Source of the DNA: Paracoccaceae bacterium
GTDB lineage: Bacteria; Pseudomonadota; Alphaproteobacteria; Rhodobacterales; Rhodobacteraceae
Assembly: GCA_024742705.1 (NCBI GenBank)
Contig: JANSXZ010000020.1
Location: 1-64,000, forward strand
Direction of reading: 5' to 3'
DNA: 64,000 nt
In this document: positions 27,729 through 38,411 of the stretch, in pieces
Layout: each line of letters starts with the position of its first letter
Numbering within the stretch: position 1 is the first letter of the stretch
Program-made: the position numbers and the translations under genes
Notes under the pieces: generated by a model
Seen by the model: only the letters and a program-made list of their open reading frames with translations
Databases searched by the model: none
What the model was told of the DNA's origin: nothing

Positions 27729-30700
27729 ATGATTACGCCCCTGTCCCAGATTTCCTCGCGCGGCACCTTCGCTCTCGAATTCCGGACACCGGGCGGCGTC
27801 AACCTGTTCCCTTCGGCCGCCGCGCTGGACCAGCCTCTGCGGTGGTCACTTTCCGATCTGTTCGACCCGGCGATAGACCTGATCGACATACCGCCCGGCG
27901 CCGGGCCGCTGACCGGCACCGCCACCGCGCGTTTCGATGCCGGGCTGCAATTCACCTACCCGACCGCGGCCAGTTTCGGCGCGCTCGACTATGACCTTGG
28001 CCTGCAGTTTCTTGGCGATACGTCGCGCTGGGACGGCGCGGCGGTGCGTTATGCCTTCGGGCCGGCGCGCACCGAGGCCGAGATCTCCGGCAGGGTGATG
28101 GGCGCGCCTCTCAAGGTGGAACTTTTCGCCAATGCCGGCATCGATTATTCCGACCTGACAATTGACCTGCCGCCGCTCTTCGGGCGCGCGCCGTCGCGCA
28201 TCGACATCGGCACCGGATCGGTGCAGATCGCCGAGCCGGGCAGCGAACCCGCGCTGACGCTCTATGACAGCAACGCGGCGGGGTCGAATGGCGATCTGAC
28301 CGGGTCGCGGCAGATCGTCGTGGCCGACAACCTGATCGACATCATCCTGAACGGCGTCGAGGAACAGGCCTTTCGTCTGACCGCCGATAACGGTTTCACC
28401 TATCCCGGCAGCGGCCCCCGGCCCGGACTGAACACGCCGGCCGATATCCTCGCGCCGGGGCTGAGCGGCACCTTCACCACCCAGCCGATCATCGACGGCC
28501 AGCTTGACCTGGATGCCATCGCCCAGACGCTGACCGAGATGGTTGCCGCGGGGATCGTCACCGCGGGCGCGGCCGGGCCTGCGATGGTTGCGCATTTCGT
28601 CAAGAACGGGGTCAGCGACTATCTCGAGATCAGCCTGGTGGAAAAGCTGCTGGACCTGGTCGCGCCGAACGATTCCACCGCTGCCCTCGCCAAGTCATTC
28701 CTGCGCAAGATGCCGGTTTATGGCGATGCCGAACTGGTGCTGTTCGATGTCACCGCAAACCTGGGTCTGCGGCTGGAACAGGATATCTCGTTCGATCCGG
28801 AAATCACCTATACGGTGCAGATGGGCGATGTGTCGCGCAGTGCGCCTCTGGATGCCGAGATCCGGTTCTCGGATGCCGAGGTGGATGCGCTGGCGCCGGG
28901 CGAACGGCCGACCATCGCCTTTTCAATGGGCGGCACGCTGACATCCGACCTGCGGCTGGCGCCGGTCGCTTCGATCGGGCTCACCGGGCTCGAGGCCAAG
29001 TTGCAGTTCAAGACGGGGGCGATCCTGTCGTCGGTCGGCGTGGTGCCAAAGACCTACAATTACAGCCCCGGTGCGTTGTATTCACAGAAGGTGCCCGAGA
29101 ACGGGCTGAGCATGGGCAGCGGGATCACGCTGCAGAGCATCAGCACACCGATCGATCCGATCGTTCTGGATCCGGTTGCCGTTCGTCTGACCACGCTGAC
29201 ACCCTTTGCCGAGGACACCCCCGAACCGGTGCCGGTGGGCGATCCGCTGTTGCTCAGCCGCGACAACCCCACAGTCATTGGCAATGACGCGCCCGACCTG
29301 CTGCGCGCCGCGCCGGGCGTCACCTTTTTCCAGAACGTTCTGGTGATGGACGGGCGCGGCGGCGATGACATCCTGCGGTTTGTCGATCTTGACCCCGAGT
29401 CGACGCTGACCCAGATCGGCGGCCCCGGCAATGACAGGATCGAGGCCAGCGGCCGGGTCGAGGCGGGCACCGGCGACGACACCGTCGAGGTATCCATGAT
29501 CAGTTCGAACGCCCGGATGGACATATTCCTGGGCGCCGGCGACGATCACCTGCTGACTTTCGCGCCGAATGGGACGGCGGTGCGCCATGTCGATGCGGGA
29601 GAGGGCAACGATACGCTGTTTGCCGTGGGCGCCGTGCCGTCGCGCGCCGATCTTCTGACATCCGAACGTGGCACGGACGGCATCCTGCTGCTGGGCGATG
29701 GCGACGACATGGTGATCGGGGCCTCGGCGGATTTCGTGGATCTGGGCCCGGGCGACGATCTGATGCGCGGCGGCGCGGCCGCGCAGCTGAGCGCCTGGGT
29801 CGTCGAGGGCGTCAACGCGGGCACCGGCAACGACACCGTTTCACTGACGCTGGCGCGGTTGGACGAGGGCGAAGATACCCGCAGCGTCCTGATCGACGGC
29901 GGCGACGGCGCGGATGTTCTGACGGTGCAGGGGCTGGATTTCGGGCCCAGCACCGACGACGCCCGCGACGTTCTGGTGCTGGGCGGTCTGGGGGACGACG
30001 AACTGGTTCTGTCGGGCATCGCGGCGGGTGGCGATGGTGGCGCCGGCGACGACAGGCTGCGGGGCGAAACCTTTGCGACGCTGTCGGGTGGCGCCGGCGA
30101 TGACAGTCTGGTGCTGGGCGAGGACGCCAACATCGCCCGCAACATCACCGATTACGATACGCTGGCCTTCGCTCAGGGGCGCACGTCGGATCTGAACGGC
30201 GGGGCGGGGCGCGACACCATCGTGGCGCTGATCGAAGATACCGGCTTTGACCGGCGCGCCGGTCTGCGCGCCGATGGCGGCGACGACGACGACCTGATCG
30301 CCGATCACCTTGGCCTGGCGCGCGACGCGGCGAGTCTGCGGGCCTATATCGCCGCCGGCGACGACCTGCTTGCCGGTGGCGCGGGCAACGACAGCGTTCA
30401 TGCCGGGGCGGGCGCCGACACGTTGCTGGGCGATATCGGCGACGATCTGTTGACCAAGCTCAGCGGCGATGCCTCGATCGACGCGGGCGCGGGCGACGAT
30501 ACCGTGATCCTGTCGTCGCGCGGCGGTCTGACGACGCCGGGCGACCCGGACCTGATGCTGAACCGGCTGCAGGGCGGGATTGTCACCGGTCTGGCCGAGG
30601 GCGGCGCCGGAACCGACAACCTGTATCTCGACCTGGCCCGGCTGTTTTCGCAAACGCCTGTGTTTACCCGGCGCGACGCAGTCGCCCATACCGATGCGCC

Positions 30701-33044
30701 GCTTCCATACCGCGAGGATCTGGCCGATGCGCGGCAGGTCACCGGGATCGAGATTTCCTACGATACCCCCACCTCGGGCCGCATCACCTATCTGGGAACC
30801 CTGGGCGGCGCCTCTGTGGAAACCCGCCTTGGAACGCTGGATTTTTCAGGTTTCGAAACGCTGGAATTGCTGGGGCTGAGCGAACAGGACCACCTGCGCG
30901 CCTTTGCCAGTGGCGCGGTCAGCGTGGATTTCTCGGGGCTGGGGGCCAGCCACGCGACGGACGTGACCGAACGCGCCGACCGGATCGAAAGCTACTTCGA
31001 CAGCAACTTCGGCGTGGCCGGGGCGCGCGGCACCCTGACATCGACGGTGCTGCAAGGCCGGATCGAAGCCTGGGACACCGAGACGCGCCTGCCGGTTGAT
31101 CTGCGGTACTCCGGAGTGCTTGCCGAAGCGACCGCCGAACGCCTTTCGCCGCTGCATCCGGCCACCACCGAGCGCACCGAATACGATGTGCTGGCTTCGG
31201 TCACGCCCGTCGCGCCGCCAGACCCGCGCGACATCGTCGCGGCGGCGGGTGGCGCGGGCGCGCCGGTTCTGGGCACCCAGGCCGCGCCGGTCATGTTGCG
31301 CCCGAACATAGCCCGGCAGCTTCAACCGTCCGATCTGCCGGTGTCCGGGGGCGACGGCGACGCAGGCGATCTGTTCTACCGCCTGGTGGATGCGCCCGAT
31401 CTGGGTTTCGTCGCGCGCGATGAAACGATGATCGCCGCGGGCGACGGGTTCAGCGGGCGGGAGCTGGCCGAGGGGCGGGTTGCCTATGTGCATATGGCCG
31501 GCGCGCCGATCCTGCGCGACACGGCTGTCTTCGAGGTCTACGACGCCGCCGGCCGGCTTGCATCCGGCGGTGCCGGCGACGGGCGTTTGCCGCTCGGTTT
31601 CGATATCGACGCTTCGGTGCGCATCCCCGGCACGCTGTCTTCGCCGCAGGCCGCGATCGCCCGCGACGGCAGCGAAATCACCGAGATCCTGTTTCGCGCC
31701 GCCGCCCCGGTTTTCGGCACGCAGTACATCGAACTGGCCGCCAGCGGCCCCGCCGCCGAAGCCTTTGCCGGGGTGCCGCTGGTCGTGGTCATCGAACATG
31801 GCCAATCGGTGGGGCGGCTGGAAATCGGGGCATTGACGCCGGTGAACGCGGGCCCCGATGCGCTGATCCTGACGCCGGTCGGCGGCTCGCTGGGGCTGGA
31901 CACCGGGGCGGTTGGCGCGCTGCGCCTTGCCGCGGTGGATCCCGCGCAGATCCGGGCCGAAGGCACCGGCAGCGCGTCCGACGATAAACTGCTGGGCGAT
32001 GTCCTGCCGGTTGCGCATGTTCCCGAGATTTCCGGGCAGGTCTATCGGCTGTACCTGGCGACACTGAACCGCGAGGCGGATGTGACCGGGCACCGCGACT
32101 GGAGCACGCTTCTCTTCACCGGCGAACGCAGCCTGCCGCAGATCGCCGAGGGTTTTGTCGGATCGGTCGAATTCCAGAGCACCTACGGCGCGCTGGACGA
32201 TGCCGGTTTTGTCGCGTTGATGTACCGCAACGTCCTGGGGCGCGCGCCCGATGCCGACGGATTGCAGGGGTGGCTTGGGGCGCTGGCCGCCGGGGCCGAC
32301 CGGGCCGATGTGGTTCTGGGCTTTTCCGAAAGCCCCGAGTTCGGGCAGGCGACGCAGCCGCGTGCCGAATCTTTCGCCCTGACGCACACGGCGCAGCTGT
32401 GGTCGGACGATGTGTTCCGGCTGTATCAGGCGACCCTCGCGCGCGAGCCCGATCCAGGCGGTTTCGCGCTTTGGGTCGCACAGCTGGGGCAGGGCACGCC
32501 CTATGCCGATGTGGTGGCGGGCTTCGTCGGTTCGCCCGAGTTCCAGGCGACCTATGGCGCGCTGGACAACAGCGGTTTTGTCGATCTGCTTTATCGCAAC
32601 GTTCTGGACCGTGCCCCCGACGCGGCCGGGCGTGACGGGTGGCTCGGCGTTCTGTCCGGCGGGGCCACGCGCGCGGAAGTCGTGCGCGGCTTTGCCCAGA
32701 GCCCCGAGTTCGTCGATGCCACGGTGCCGGATCTGGTCCGCTGGATGCGCGGGCTGGGCGACGACGACCGGATCGAGGGGCGCGGCGGCATCAATGTCAT
32801 GGCCGGCGGTTTCATGTCCGACACCTTCGTTCTGCGCCCGCGGGACGAAGGCGATCACCGCATTCTCGATCTCGAACCCTGGGATCGTCTGGACCTGTCG
32901 GATTTTCTGTATGTGCAACCCGAGCGCGCGTTTCAGTCGATGCACGAGGACGGAGACGACGTGGTTTTCGCCGATCTTGGCGTCACCGCGCGCTTCATCG
33001 ACACCGCCCTGGCCGATATCACGGCGGATATGTTGATTCTCTAG
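27729..33044 (+). CDS. Giant DUF4214 / RTX-like repeat protein
   Basis: At about 1771 residues this is the largest gene in the window. The N-terminal 530 residues are beta-rich with no recognised domain and no signal peptide. Residues about 537-943 hold many degenerate glycine/aspartate repeats (such as GGAGDDSL and GGAGNDSV). Two DUF4214 repeats lie near 1432-1537 and 1556-1661, again with [12 protein letters not shown]-type motifs. The final segment ([10 protein letters not shown] to DITADMLIL) parallels the preceding protein. The start is uncertain: ATG at 27729 was chosen, with a GTG 14 codons upstream possible. Likely a secreted surface protein. Confidence 0.72.
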   Translation: MITPLSQISSRGTFALEFRTPGGVNLFPSAAALDQPLRWSLSDLFDPAIDLIDIPPGAGPLTGTATARFDAGLQFTYPTAASFGALDYDLGLQFLGDTSRWDGAAVRYAFGPARTEAEISGRVMGAPLKVELFANAGIDYSDLTIDLPPLFGRAPSRIDIGTGSVQIAEPGSEPALTLYDSNAAGSNGDLTGSRQIVVADNLIDIILNGVEEQAFRLTADNGFTYPGSGPRPGLNTPADILAPGLSGTFTTQPIIDGQLDLDAIAQTLTEMVAAGIVTAGAAGPAMVAHFVKNGVSDYLEISLVEKLLDLVAPNDSTAALAKSFLRKMPVYGDAELVLFDVTANLGLRLEQDISFDPEITYTVQMGDVSRSAPLDAEIRFSDAEVDALAPGERPTIAFSMGGTLTSDLRLAPVASIGLTGLEAKLQFKTGAILSSVGVVPKTYNYSPGALYSQKVPENGLSMGSGITLQSISTPIDPIVLDPVAVRLTTLTPFAEDTPEPVPVGDPLLLSRDNPTVIGNDAPDLLRAAPGVTFFQNVLVMDGRGGDDILRFVDLDPESTLTQIGGPGNDRIEASGRVEAGTGDDTVEVSMISSNARMDIFLGAGDDHLLTFAPNGTAVRHVDAGEGNDTLFAVGAVPSRADLLTSERGTDGILLLGDGDDMVIGASADFVDLGPGDDLMRGGAAAQLSAWVVEGVNAGTGNDTVSLTLARLDEGEDTRSVLIDGGDGADVLTVQGLDFGPSTDDARDVLVLGGLGDDELVLSGIAAGGDGGAGDDRLRGETFATLSGGAGDDSLVLGEDANIARNITDYDTLAFAQGRTSDLNGGAGRDTIVALIEDTGFDRRAGLRADGGDDDDLIADHLGLARDAASLRAYIAAGDDLLAGGAGNDSVHAGAGADTLLGDIGDDLLTKLSGDASIDAGAGDDTVILSSRGGLTTPGDPDLMLNRLQGGIVTGLAEGGAGTDNLYLDLARLFSQTPVFTRRDAVAHTDAPLPYREDLADARQVTGIEISYDTPTSGRITYLGTLGGASVETRLGTLDFSGFETLELLGLSEQDHLRAFASGAVSVDFSGLGASHATDVTERADRIESYFDSNFGVAGARGTLTSTVLQGRIEAWDTETRLPVDLRYSGVLAEATAERLSPLHPATTERTEYDVLASVTPVAPPDPRDIVAAAGGAGAPVLGTQAAPVMLRPNIARQLQPSDLPVSGGDGDAGDLFYRLVDAPDLGFVARDETMIAAGDGFSGRELAEGRVAYVHMAGAPILRDTAVFEVYDAAGRLASGGAGDGRLPLGFDIDASVRIPGTLSSPQAAIARDGSEITEILFRAAAPVFGTQYIELAASGPAAEAFAGVPLVVVIEHGQSVGRLEIGALTPVNAGPDALILTPVGGSLGLDTGAVGALRLAAVDPAQIRAEGTGSASDDKLLGDVLPVAHVPEISGQVYRLYLATLNREADVTGHRDWSTLLFTGERSLPQIAEGFVGSVEFQSTYGALDDAGFVALMYRNVLGRAPDADGLQGWLGALAAGADRADVVLGFSESPEFGQATQPRAESFALTHTAQLWSDDVFRLYQATLAREPDPGGFALWVAQLGQGTPYADVVAGFVGSPEFQATYGALDNSGFVDLLYRNVLDRAPDAAGRDGWLGVLSGGATRAEVVRGFAQSPEFVDATVPDLVRWMRGLGDDDRIEGRGGINVMAGGFMSDTFVLRPRDEGDHRILDLEPWDRLDLSDFLYVQPERAFQSMHEDGDDVVFADLGVTARFIDTALADITADMLIL

Positions 33045-33136
33045 CCGATTGTGCCGCCCCGCAGCGATTTCGTTCAGCGGTTGTTAGGGGGTTTCTGCCA
33101 TTTCTGGCCGCGGTTCAGAGGGAGCGCGACGCGGAC

Positions 33137-35251
33137 ATGAAACTTCGATTGGTTATGGCGGCCATTATCTTGCCCCTTCTGGGTCTTGCCAGCTTCTATG
33201 CGTGGCTGTCGGTGCAATACGACACGAAGATCGTGGCCGATGCGCAGGTCACATCCGAAACCGCCCTTGAACAGACGCTGATCAACGATCTGGTTCATCA
33301 TTTGCAGAAAGAACGCGGGTATTCAGCGGGTTATATTGCCTCGCAGGGCCGTAACTTCGGCGCCAACCTGTTGCGGCAACGCGATCAGACAACCCTCAGA
33401 ATCCCTGCCGTTCTAGGTGAAACCGCCGGGGTCGCCGCGATCTATCCGGCGGCATTCGGACGGGCGACCACCGCGCTTGAACGGATCGAAAGGGTCCGCG
33501 CGCAGGTCGATGGCTTCGAAATGACGGTGCCGCAGATGGCGGGGTTTTACACAGGGCTCATCGGCGATTTGCTGACACTGGCCTATCCGGCGGGCACCAC
33601 TGCCCTGGCCGGCGATCTCTCGCGGCTGAAGGACATCCGGTCGATGCTGGCTGCGGTGAAGGAAAGCGCGGGCCTTGAACGGGCGACCGGATCCGCCGGG
33701 ATCGGGGCTGGGTTCACGCCGGGGGCGATGGCGCGGTTCAACCAGTTGCAGGGCGCGCAGGACGCCTTGCTGCACACCGCGACACAGCACGCCAATTCGA
33801 CGGCGCTGCGCGACCGGCTTGAGGCGACGGCCCAGTACAAGGCGGTGGCGGCGGCCCGCGCGGATATTCAGCAAGCCGTTGCAGACGGCGTCGCCCCGGC
33901 ACTGACCGCCCCGGCCTGGTTCGATCTGTCCACGGGCTGGATCGAAGTTTTACGGCAGGCCGAAACCGATCTGGCTCAGGACATCGCCAGCCTGGCGTCG
34001 CAGCATATCGAAGTGAGCCTGGCCAATCGGCGCACCCTGCTTGTGATCGGTTTCGTCTCGCTGATCGCCGTCGGATTGTTCGCGATTGGCAGCTTCGAGT
34101 GGATGATCTGGCGCATCCGGCGCCTGACAGATGTCGTCTACGGTTTTGCCAAGGGCGATTTCGGAAAGTTCGTTCCCAGTATCCAGCGCAAGGACGAAAT
34201 CAGCCTGATGGCCCGCGCGATCTACCATTTCAAACAGGAAACCCTCGCGTTGCGGAAGGAAGCCGAAGACATGAAGGCGGCGGATGAGGCTTCGCTCAAT
34301 CAAAAGCACGGCGAAGTGGTCGCTCTGGTAACAGAAGGGTTGGCGGCCCTCGCCCGCGCCGATCTGACCTGCCATTTCGACAAGCCGCTGGATCCCGCCT
34401 ATGATGCCATTCGCCTGGATTTCAATTCGGCCTCCGACCGCCTGCGGCAGGTGCTGATGTCGATTTCCGAGACTGTCTCCGAGCTTGACCGATCGTCAGC
34501 CTCGATGAAATCCGCGGCGCGCGATCTTGCGGCGCGCACCAACGAACAGGTGGAAACCGTACGCGACACCACCCAGAGAGTGGGTGCATTGACCACCCAG
34601 ACCGAAGCCTTTGGGCAAGAAGTGGACACCGCCGCCGCGCTGGCCGCCAACGCCCGCGAAGCGGCGGTCAAATCCGCCGACCTGATGCGCACCGCTGTCG
34701 ATGCGATGGGCCGCATCCGCCAATCTTCCGAACAGATCGGACAGATAATCTCGCTGATCGAAGACATCTCGTTCCAGACCAACCTTCTGGCGTTGAATGC
34801 CGGTGTCGAGGCGGCACGCGCAGGGGATGCGGGGCGCGGCTTTGCCGTCGTTGCCTCCGAGGTCCGCGCGCTGGCGCGCCGCGCCGGTGACGCTACGACC
34901 GAGATCAAGGCACTGGTGGATTCCAGCGGCCAGCACGTTCTGGAAGGCGTCGGGCTGGTCGATCGCACGGGGTCCGCGCTGGAGGAGATATCGGTCGAGA
35001 TCGCGCGCGTCGACGATGTGCTTGGCCGGGTGTCGAGCGGGTCGCAATCGCAGATCGCCGAACTGCGCAACCTGTCCGGTTCGATGACAGTGATCAACGA
35101 TCTGGCCGCGAAGAACACCCAGATGGCCGATGAAACCCGCGATGCCTCATTGCAGTCAGCACAACGGTCGGGGCACCTTGCCCGTCTGATCTCGGATTTT
35201 CGTCTGAAGCCGGGGCGATCCGCCGACGGTGGCGTGCGCCGGGCCGCATGA
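33137..35251 (+). CDS. Methyl-accepting chemotaxis protein with NIT sensor domain
   Basis: This 704-residue receptor has a first membrane segment (about residues 4-24) and a periplasmic nitrate/nitrite-sensing (NIT) domain with the signature [14 protein letters not shown] second membrane segment near 297-315 follows, then a HAMP region and a signalling domain with [15 protein letters not shown], the CheA/CheW contact tip. Two HAMP-like stretches may be present. The start was chosen at the hydrophobic [10 protein letters not shown]. No che genes are nearby, so it must use a pathway encoded elsewhere. Ligand nitrate or nitrite is inferred from the domain. Confidence 0.87.
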   Translation: MKLRLVMAAIILPLLGLASFYAWLSVQYDTKIVADAQVTSETALEQTLINDLVHHLQKERGYSAGYIASQGRNFGANLLRQRDQTTLRIPAVLGETAGVAAIYPAAFGRATTALERIERVRAQVDGFEMTVPQMAGFYTGLIGDLLTLAYPAGTTALAGDLSRLKDIRSMLAAVKESAGLERATGSAGIGAGFTPGAMARFNQLQGAQDALLHTATQHANSTALRDRLEATAQYKAVAAARADIQQAVADGVAPALTAPAWFDLSTGWIEVLRQAETDLAQDIASLASQHIEVSLANRRTLLVIGFVSLIAVGLFAIGSFEWMIWRIRRLTDVVYGFAKGDFGKFVPSIQRKDEISLMARAIYHFKQETLALRKEAEDMKAADEASLNQKHGEVVALVTEGLAALARADLTCHFDKPLDPAYDAIRLDFNSASDRLRQVLMSISETVSELDRSSASMKSAARDLAARTNEQVETVRDTTQRVGALTTQTEAFGQEVDTAAALAANAREAAVKSADLMRTAVDAMGRIRQSSEQIGQIISLIEDISFQTNLLALNAGVEAARAGDAGRGFAVVASEVRALARRAGDATTEIKALVDSSGQHVLEGVGLVDRTGSALEEISVEIARVDDVLGRVSSGSQSQIAELRNLSGSMTVINDLAAKNTQMADETRDASLQSAQRSGHLARLISDFRLKPGRSADGGVRRAA

Positions 35252-35288
35252 TCGCCGCCAGAGGCCGCCCGGACACAGCGGCGGCCCG

Positions 35289-36695
35289 TCAGCTTTGATA
35301 GCGGGTGGTGCCGCGGCGATTGGCGCTGATCGGCAGGCTGACATGCACCGGCTCATACGCCCGCTGAGCACAGTCCTGCCGCGGGCAGATGTGACAGTTG
35401 ATCCCGATCCGGGCCACGTTCGACTCGTCGTCGAGGTTGAACGGCGCGGCATAGCCGATGCGATGGACATGCTGGCGCTCGCATCCGAGGGTCACCACCA
35501 GCCTGCGCGGAGACGTCAGCCGCCCGGCGACCGGCCGGCTTGTGGTGCGGCTGACGGTGAAGAACTGGCCGCCGTCCGGCATCTCGACGATCTGGGGAAC
35601 GATCATGCCGGGAACGCCAAAGGCGCTCTGGATGTTCCAGACCGGACAGGCCCCACCCTGCTCGGCCAAGGCAAAGGGCGTTGCGTTGAACCTCTTGGTG
35701 ACGTTGCCGGCGGTGTCTATCCTCAGGAAGAAGAAAGGTACCCCCTGCGCTCCCTTGCGCCGCAGGGTCGTCAGCCGCTGGCTGACCTGCTCGAACGACA
35801 CGGCGAAATGCGTCGCGATGCGGTCGATGTCATACCTGCTGTCCTCGGCCAACCGGTGGATGGATTCGTAGGGCATCAGGAATGCCGCGGCAAAATAGTT
35901 GGCCAACTCGACCCGGCATCTTTCACGGCCACCCGGCGAGGCAATCGCGGCATCCTTGACAAGATCTTCCAGCAAGCCGCTGCAACTGACCAGGGCAAGA
36001 ACATGTGCAAGCTGGAAGTTCCGGTTGATCTGATCCAGTGCCTCGGACAGCCGGATCTGGCGGCTGTCCGCATCAAAGATCCGCAGGCTCTGGCCCATCC
36101 GGTCAAGCCCGATGACCTGAACATCCAGCCGGAACGTATCGCGCAGATGACGTTTGAGGCTGGCGTAGATGTCTTCGTCGGGTCCGCCGACAGCGGCGCG
36201 CGCGGCCTCGGCCGCGGTTTCGAGAGCCGGGAAGTGATTGTCGTGGTTGCGAAAGAAATTGTGAATGGCGGTTTCCTGCCGCAGCATCTTCATCGCGGCC
36301 AGATCCTCGCCGGCGCTGAGCTTGCGGAGCGTATCGAGCAATGCATGGTGGTCGCGGTGCAGATGCATGAAAAAGCGCACCAAATTCGGCGCGTGGTCGA
36401 GGGCGGCGCGCAGTTCGATCAGATCGGGCGCGGCTTCCGCGAAGATCGGATCGCGCACGCAATTGCGCAGATCCGCCAGCTGCGCCGCCGAACTGTCCTG
36501 AACCAATGTGCCCGCATCGACACCGTAGGCCTCGCTCAGCGCTATTAACACCTTTACCGACACACTGCGCTGGTTGTTCTCAAGCAGGTTGACGTAGGCC
36601 GGGCTGATTCCCAGTTTCCGGGCCATTTCGGCCTGAGTCTGGTTATTCGAAAGCCGGATCTGGCGAAGCTGCGGTCCAATCAGTGTTTTTGACAT
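35289..36695 (-). CDS. ScfR/PccR-type short-chain fatty acyl-CoA regulator
   Basis: The 468 residues start with an XRE helix-turn-helix (residues about 8-62, NNQTQAEMARKLGISPAYVN). An IrrE-like region and a C-terminal domain with a cysteine set (GINCHICPRQDCAQRA) follow. This architecture is the short-chain fatty acyl-CoA regulator family; PccR of Rhodobacter controls propionyl-CoA assimilation. The gene diverges from the tctCBA-ligase genes with a 154-base AT-rich spacer, so it very likely controls them and senses their acyl-CoA product. Confidence 0.88.
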   Translation of the reverse strand: MSKTLIGPQLRQIRLSNNQTQAEMARKLGISPAYVNLLENNQRSVSVKVLIALSEAYGVDAGTLVQDSSAAQLADLRNCVRDPIFAEAAPDLIELRAALDHAPNLVRFFMHLHRDHHALLDTLRKLSAGEDLAAMKMLRQETAIHNFFRNHDNHFPALETAAEAARAAVGGPDEDIYASLKRHLRDTFRLDVQVIGLDRMGQSLRIFDADSRQIRLSEALDQINRNFQLAHVLALVSCSGLLEDLVKDAAIASPGGRERCRVELANYFAAAFLMPYESIHRLAEDSRYDIDRIATHFAVSFEQVSQRLTTLRRKGAQGVPFFFLRIDTAGNVTKRFNATPFALAEQGGACPVWNIQSAFGVPGMIVPQIVEMPDGGQFFTVSRTTSRPVAGRLTSPRRLVVTLGCERQHVHRIGYAAPFNLDDESNVARIGINCHICPRQDCAQRAYEPVHVSLPISANRRGTTRYQS

Positions 36696-36849
36696 ATTAC
36701 AATTTTACAAATCATGCTGTTGTTATGGCAATAATTAACATGAAAACACGAATGGTGGTGGAATTTTATTTCGTGCGCGATATGTCGCATCTCCAGGGCG
36801 ATAGCGTGATCACGTCAGGCGTGGCCCGAAGGACAAGGGAGAGGACAAA
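36696..36849. promoter_or_regulatory. Divergent ScfR / tctC promoter region with a TTTGTAAA-type site
   Basis: This spacer is strikingly AT-rich for the window. Beside the regulator start, the minus strand reads TTTGTAAAATTGTAAT (36711-36696). The first half, TTTGTAAA, differs by one base from the TTTGCAAA half-site reported for PccR; ATTGTAAT is a poorer second half with no spacer. On the plus strand it is a direct repeat of TTACAA (36697 and 36705). It is a candidate autoregulatory site. A promoter for tctC should lie to its right. Confidence 0.45.
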
Positions 36850-37827
36850 ATGAACAGCAAATTTACACGGCGGTTTGCGATGGCCGTTGCGGCTTCGGCC
36901 GCGTTTCTGGCCGCAGGCCCCGTGGCCGCGTCGGACTGGCAGCCGCAGAAGCCTGTCGAGATGGTTATCATGGCCGGGCAGGGCGGCGGCGCGGACCGTC
37001 TGGCGCGACTGTTTCAGTCGATTATCCAGAAGGAAAACCTGTCCAGAATGCCGATCCTGCCGGTGAACAAGGGTGGCGGATCCGGTGCCGAGGCGCTGCG
37101 TTACCTCAAGGACAAGACCGGCGACAACCATGTGATCATGGCCACGCTGAACAGCTATTACACCACGCCGCTGCGCACCGACATCGGTGTCAACATCGAG
37201 GAATTCACCCCGATCGCCCGAATGGCGCTGGACACCTTCGTTCTCTGGGTCAACGCCGACAGCGACATCCAGACCCTCGACGACTATGTCGCCGCGGTGA
37301 AGGCATCGGGCGGAACGTGGAAAATGGGTGGCACCGGCACTGGTCAGGAAGACAGCCTGGTCACCGCGATGCTCGAAAACGAATTCGACATCAAGGTTAC
37401 CTATGTGCCCTTCAAGGGCGGCGGCGATGTTGCCAAGAACCTGGTCGGCGGGCATATCGATTCGTCGGTGAACAACCCCTCCGAGGCGCTGGGCTTCTAT
37501 CAGGCGGGCAAACTGCGCCCCATCGCGGCCTTCACGCCCGAGCGTATCGGCGTCTTCCCCGAAACCCCCACGATGGCGGAACTGGGCCACGACCTGGTCT
37601 ACTGGATGCAGCGTTCGTTTGTTGCGCCCAAGGGCATGGCCCCCGAGGCGGTCGCCTATTACACCGAGATGTTCGAAAAGCTGAACGCCTCGCAGGAATG
37701 GCAGACTTACACCACCGAGAAGGCGCTGCTGGCCGATTTCCTCACCGGAGACGCGCTCCAGGCGTATTTCCTGGAGGAGCGTGACAAGCACGGCGCGCTG
37801 CTGGGATCCATGGGCGAAGGTTCGTGA
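36850..37827 (+). CDS. tctC: Tripartite tricarboxylate transporter solute-binding protein
   Basis: TctC/Bug-family periplasmic receptor of 325 residues. Residues 1-27 are a signal peptide ending in VAAS. The mature protein shows family features such as KPVEMVIMAGQGGGADRLAR near the N-terminus and the ligand-loop GGTWKMGGTGTGQ. Bug proteins bind di- or tricarboxylates and other acids. It is the first of three transporter genes; a strong hairpin after it may limit read-through and raise its yield relative to the membrane subunits. Substrate inferred only as a carboxylate. Confidence 0.92.
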   Translation: MNSKFTRRFAMAVAASAAFLAAGPVAASDWQPQKPVEMVIMAGQGGGADRLARLFQSIIQKENLSRMPILPVNKGGGSGAEALRYLKDKTGDNHVIMATLNSYYTTPLRTDIGVNIEEFTPIARMALDTFVLWVNADSDIQTLDDYVAAVKASGGTWKMGGTGTGQEDSLVTAMLENEFDIKVTYVPFKGGGDVAKNLVGGHIDSSVNNPSEALGFYQAGKLRPIAAFTPERIGVFPETPTMAELGHDLVYWMQRSFVAPKGMAPEAVAYYTEMFEKLNASQEWQTYTTEKALLADFLTGDALQAYFLEERDKHGALLGSMGEGS

Positions 37828-37855
37828 TCCGACCCGGATCACACTGAAGCACAAC

Positions 37856-37887
37856 GGGCGCGGGCATCGCACCGCGCCCCTTTTTTT
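37856..37887 (+). terminator. Intrinsic terminator or attenuator between tctC and tctB
   Basis: GGGCGCGG (37856-37863) pairs with CCGCGCCC (37872-37879) and is followed by CTTTTTTT. This is the clearest U-tract hairpin in the operon. Placed after the binding-protein gene, it should cut most transcripts there and leave fewer for the membrane subunits. Confidence 0.8.
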
Positions 37888-37907
37888 CCGGACAAGAGAC
37901 CAAAGAA

Positions 37908-38399
37908 ATGTTGACCGCAGACCGAGTCATCGCGGCGGCCCTGATGGTGCTGTCGGCCTATTTCATGTGGCACGCCACAGCCCTGCCGATCGGGTGGAAC
38001 GGACGCACGGGCGGCCCCGGCGGCGGTGCCTTCCCGTTCTGGCTGTCGGCGATCATGTTCGTCGCGGCGGGCGGCATCATCGTGCGATCGCTGCGTGTGC
38101 GAGGCGACGATTCCGGCCCCTTTTTCGATCCGGAAACGCTGCGTTCGGTGATTGTGGTGGTTGTCGCACTGGTGGTGACCGTGGCGCTTATCCCCTGGGT
38201 GGGGGCCTATATTGCGCTGCCTTTGTTCTTGCTGTGGTATCTGAAGATCTTTGGCGGCCACGGTTGGGTGCTGACCGGCCTTCTGACCGTGTGCACGCCG
38301 GTGTTCCTGTTCTTCTTCTTCGAAGTCACATTGAAAATCCTGCTGCCGAAGGGGATGACCGAACCCTGGTTCATCCCCCTTTACGCGCGTTTCTTCTAG
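37908..38399 (+). CDS. tctB: Tripartite tricarboxylate transporter small membrane subunit
   Basis: TctB, 163 residues with four hydrophobic segments, is the poorly conserved small subunit of TTT transporters. The first segment begins VIAAALMVLSAYFMWH, and WLSAIMFVAAGGIIV follows a Gly-rich loop (GGPGGGAFPF) typical of the family. It lies 20 bases after the attenuator hairpin and 12 bases before tctA. Confidence 0.88.
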   Translation: MLTADRVIAAALMVLSAYFMWHATALPIGWNGRTGGPGGGAFPFWLSAIMFVAAGGIIVRSLRVRGDDSGPFFDPETLRSVIVVVVALVVTVALIPWVGAYIALPLFLLWYLKIFGGHGWVLTGLLTVCTPVFLFFFFEVTLKILLPKGMTEPWFIPLYARFF

Positions 38400-38411
38400 G
38401 GAAGGCCAGAA

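Noticed and set aside
29340-30560. Tandem repeats that might suggest a CRISPR or DNA-level repeat array
   Set aside because: The repeats are degenerate glycine/aspartate codon repeats inside a coding frame, without constant-length spacers.
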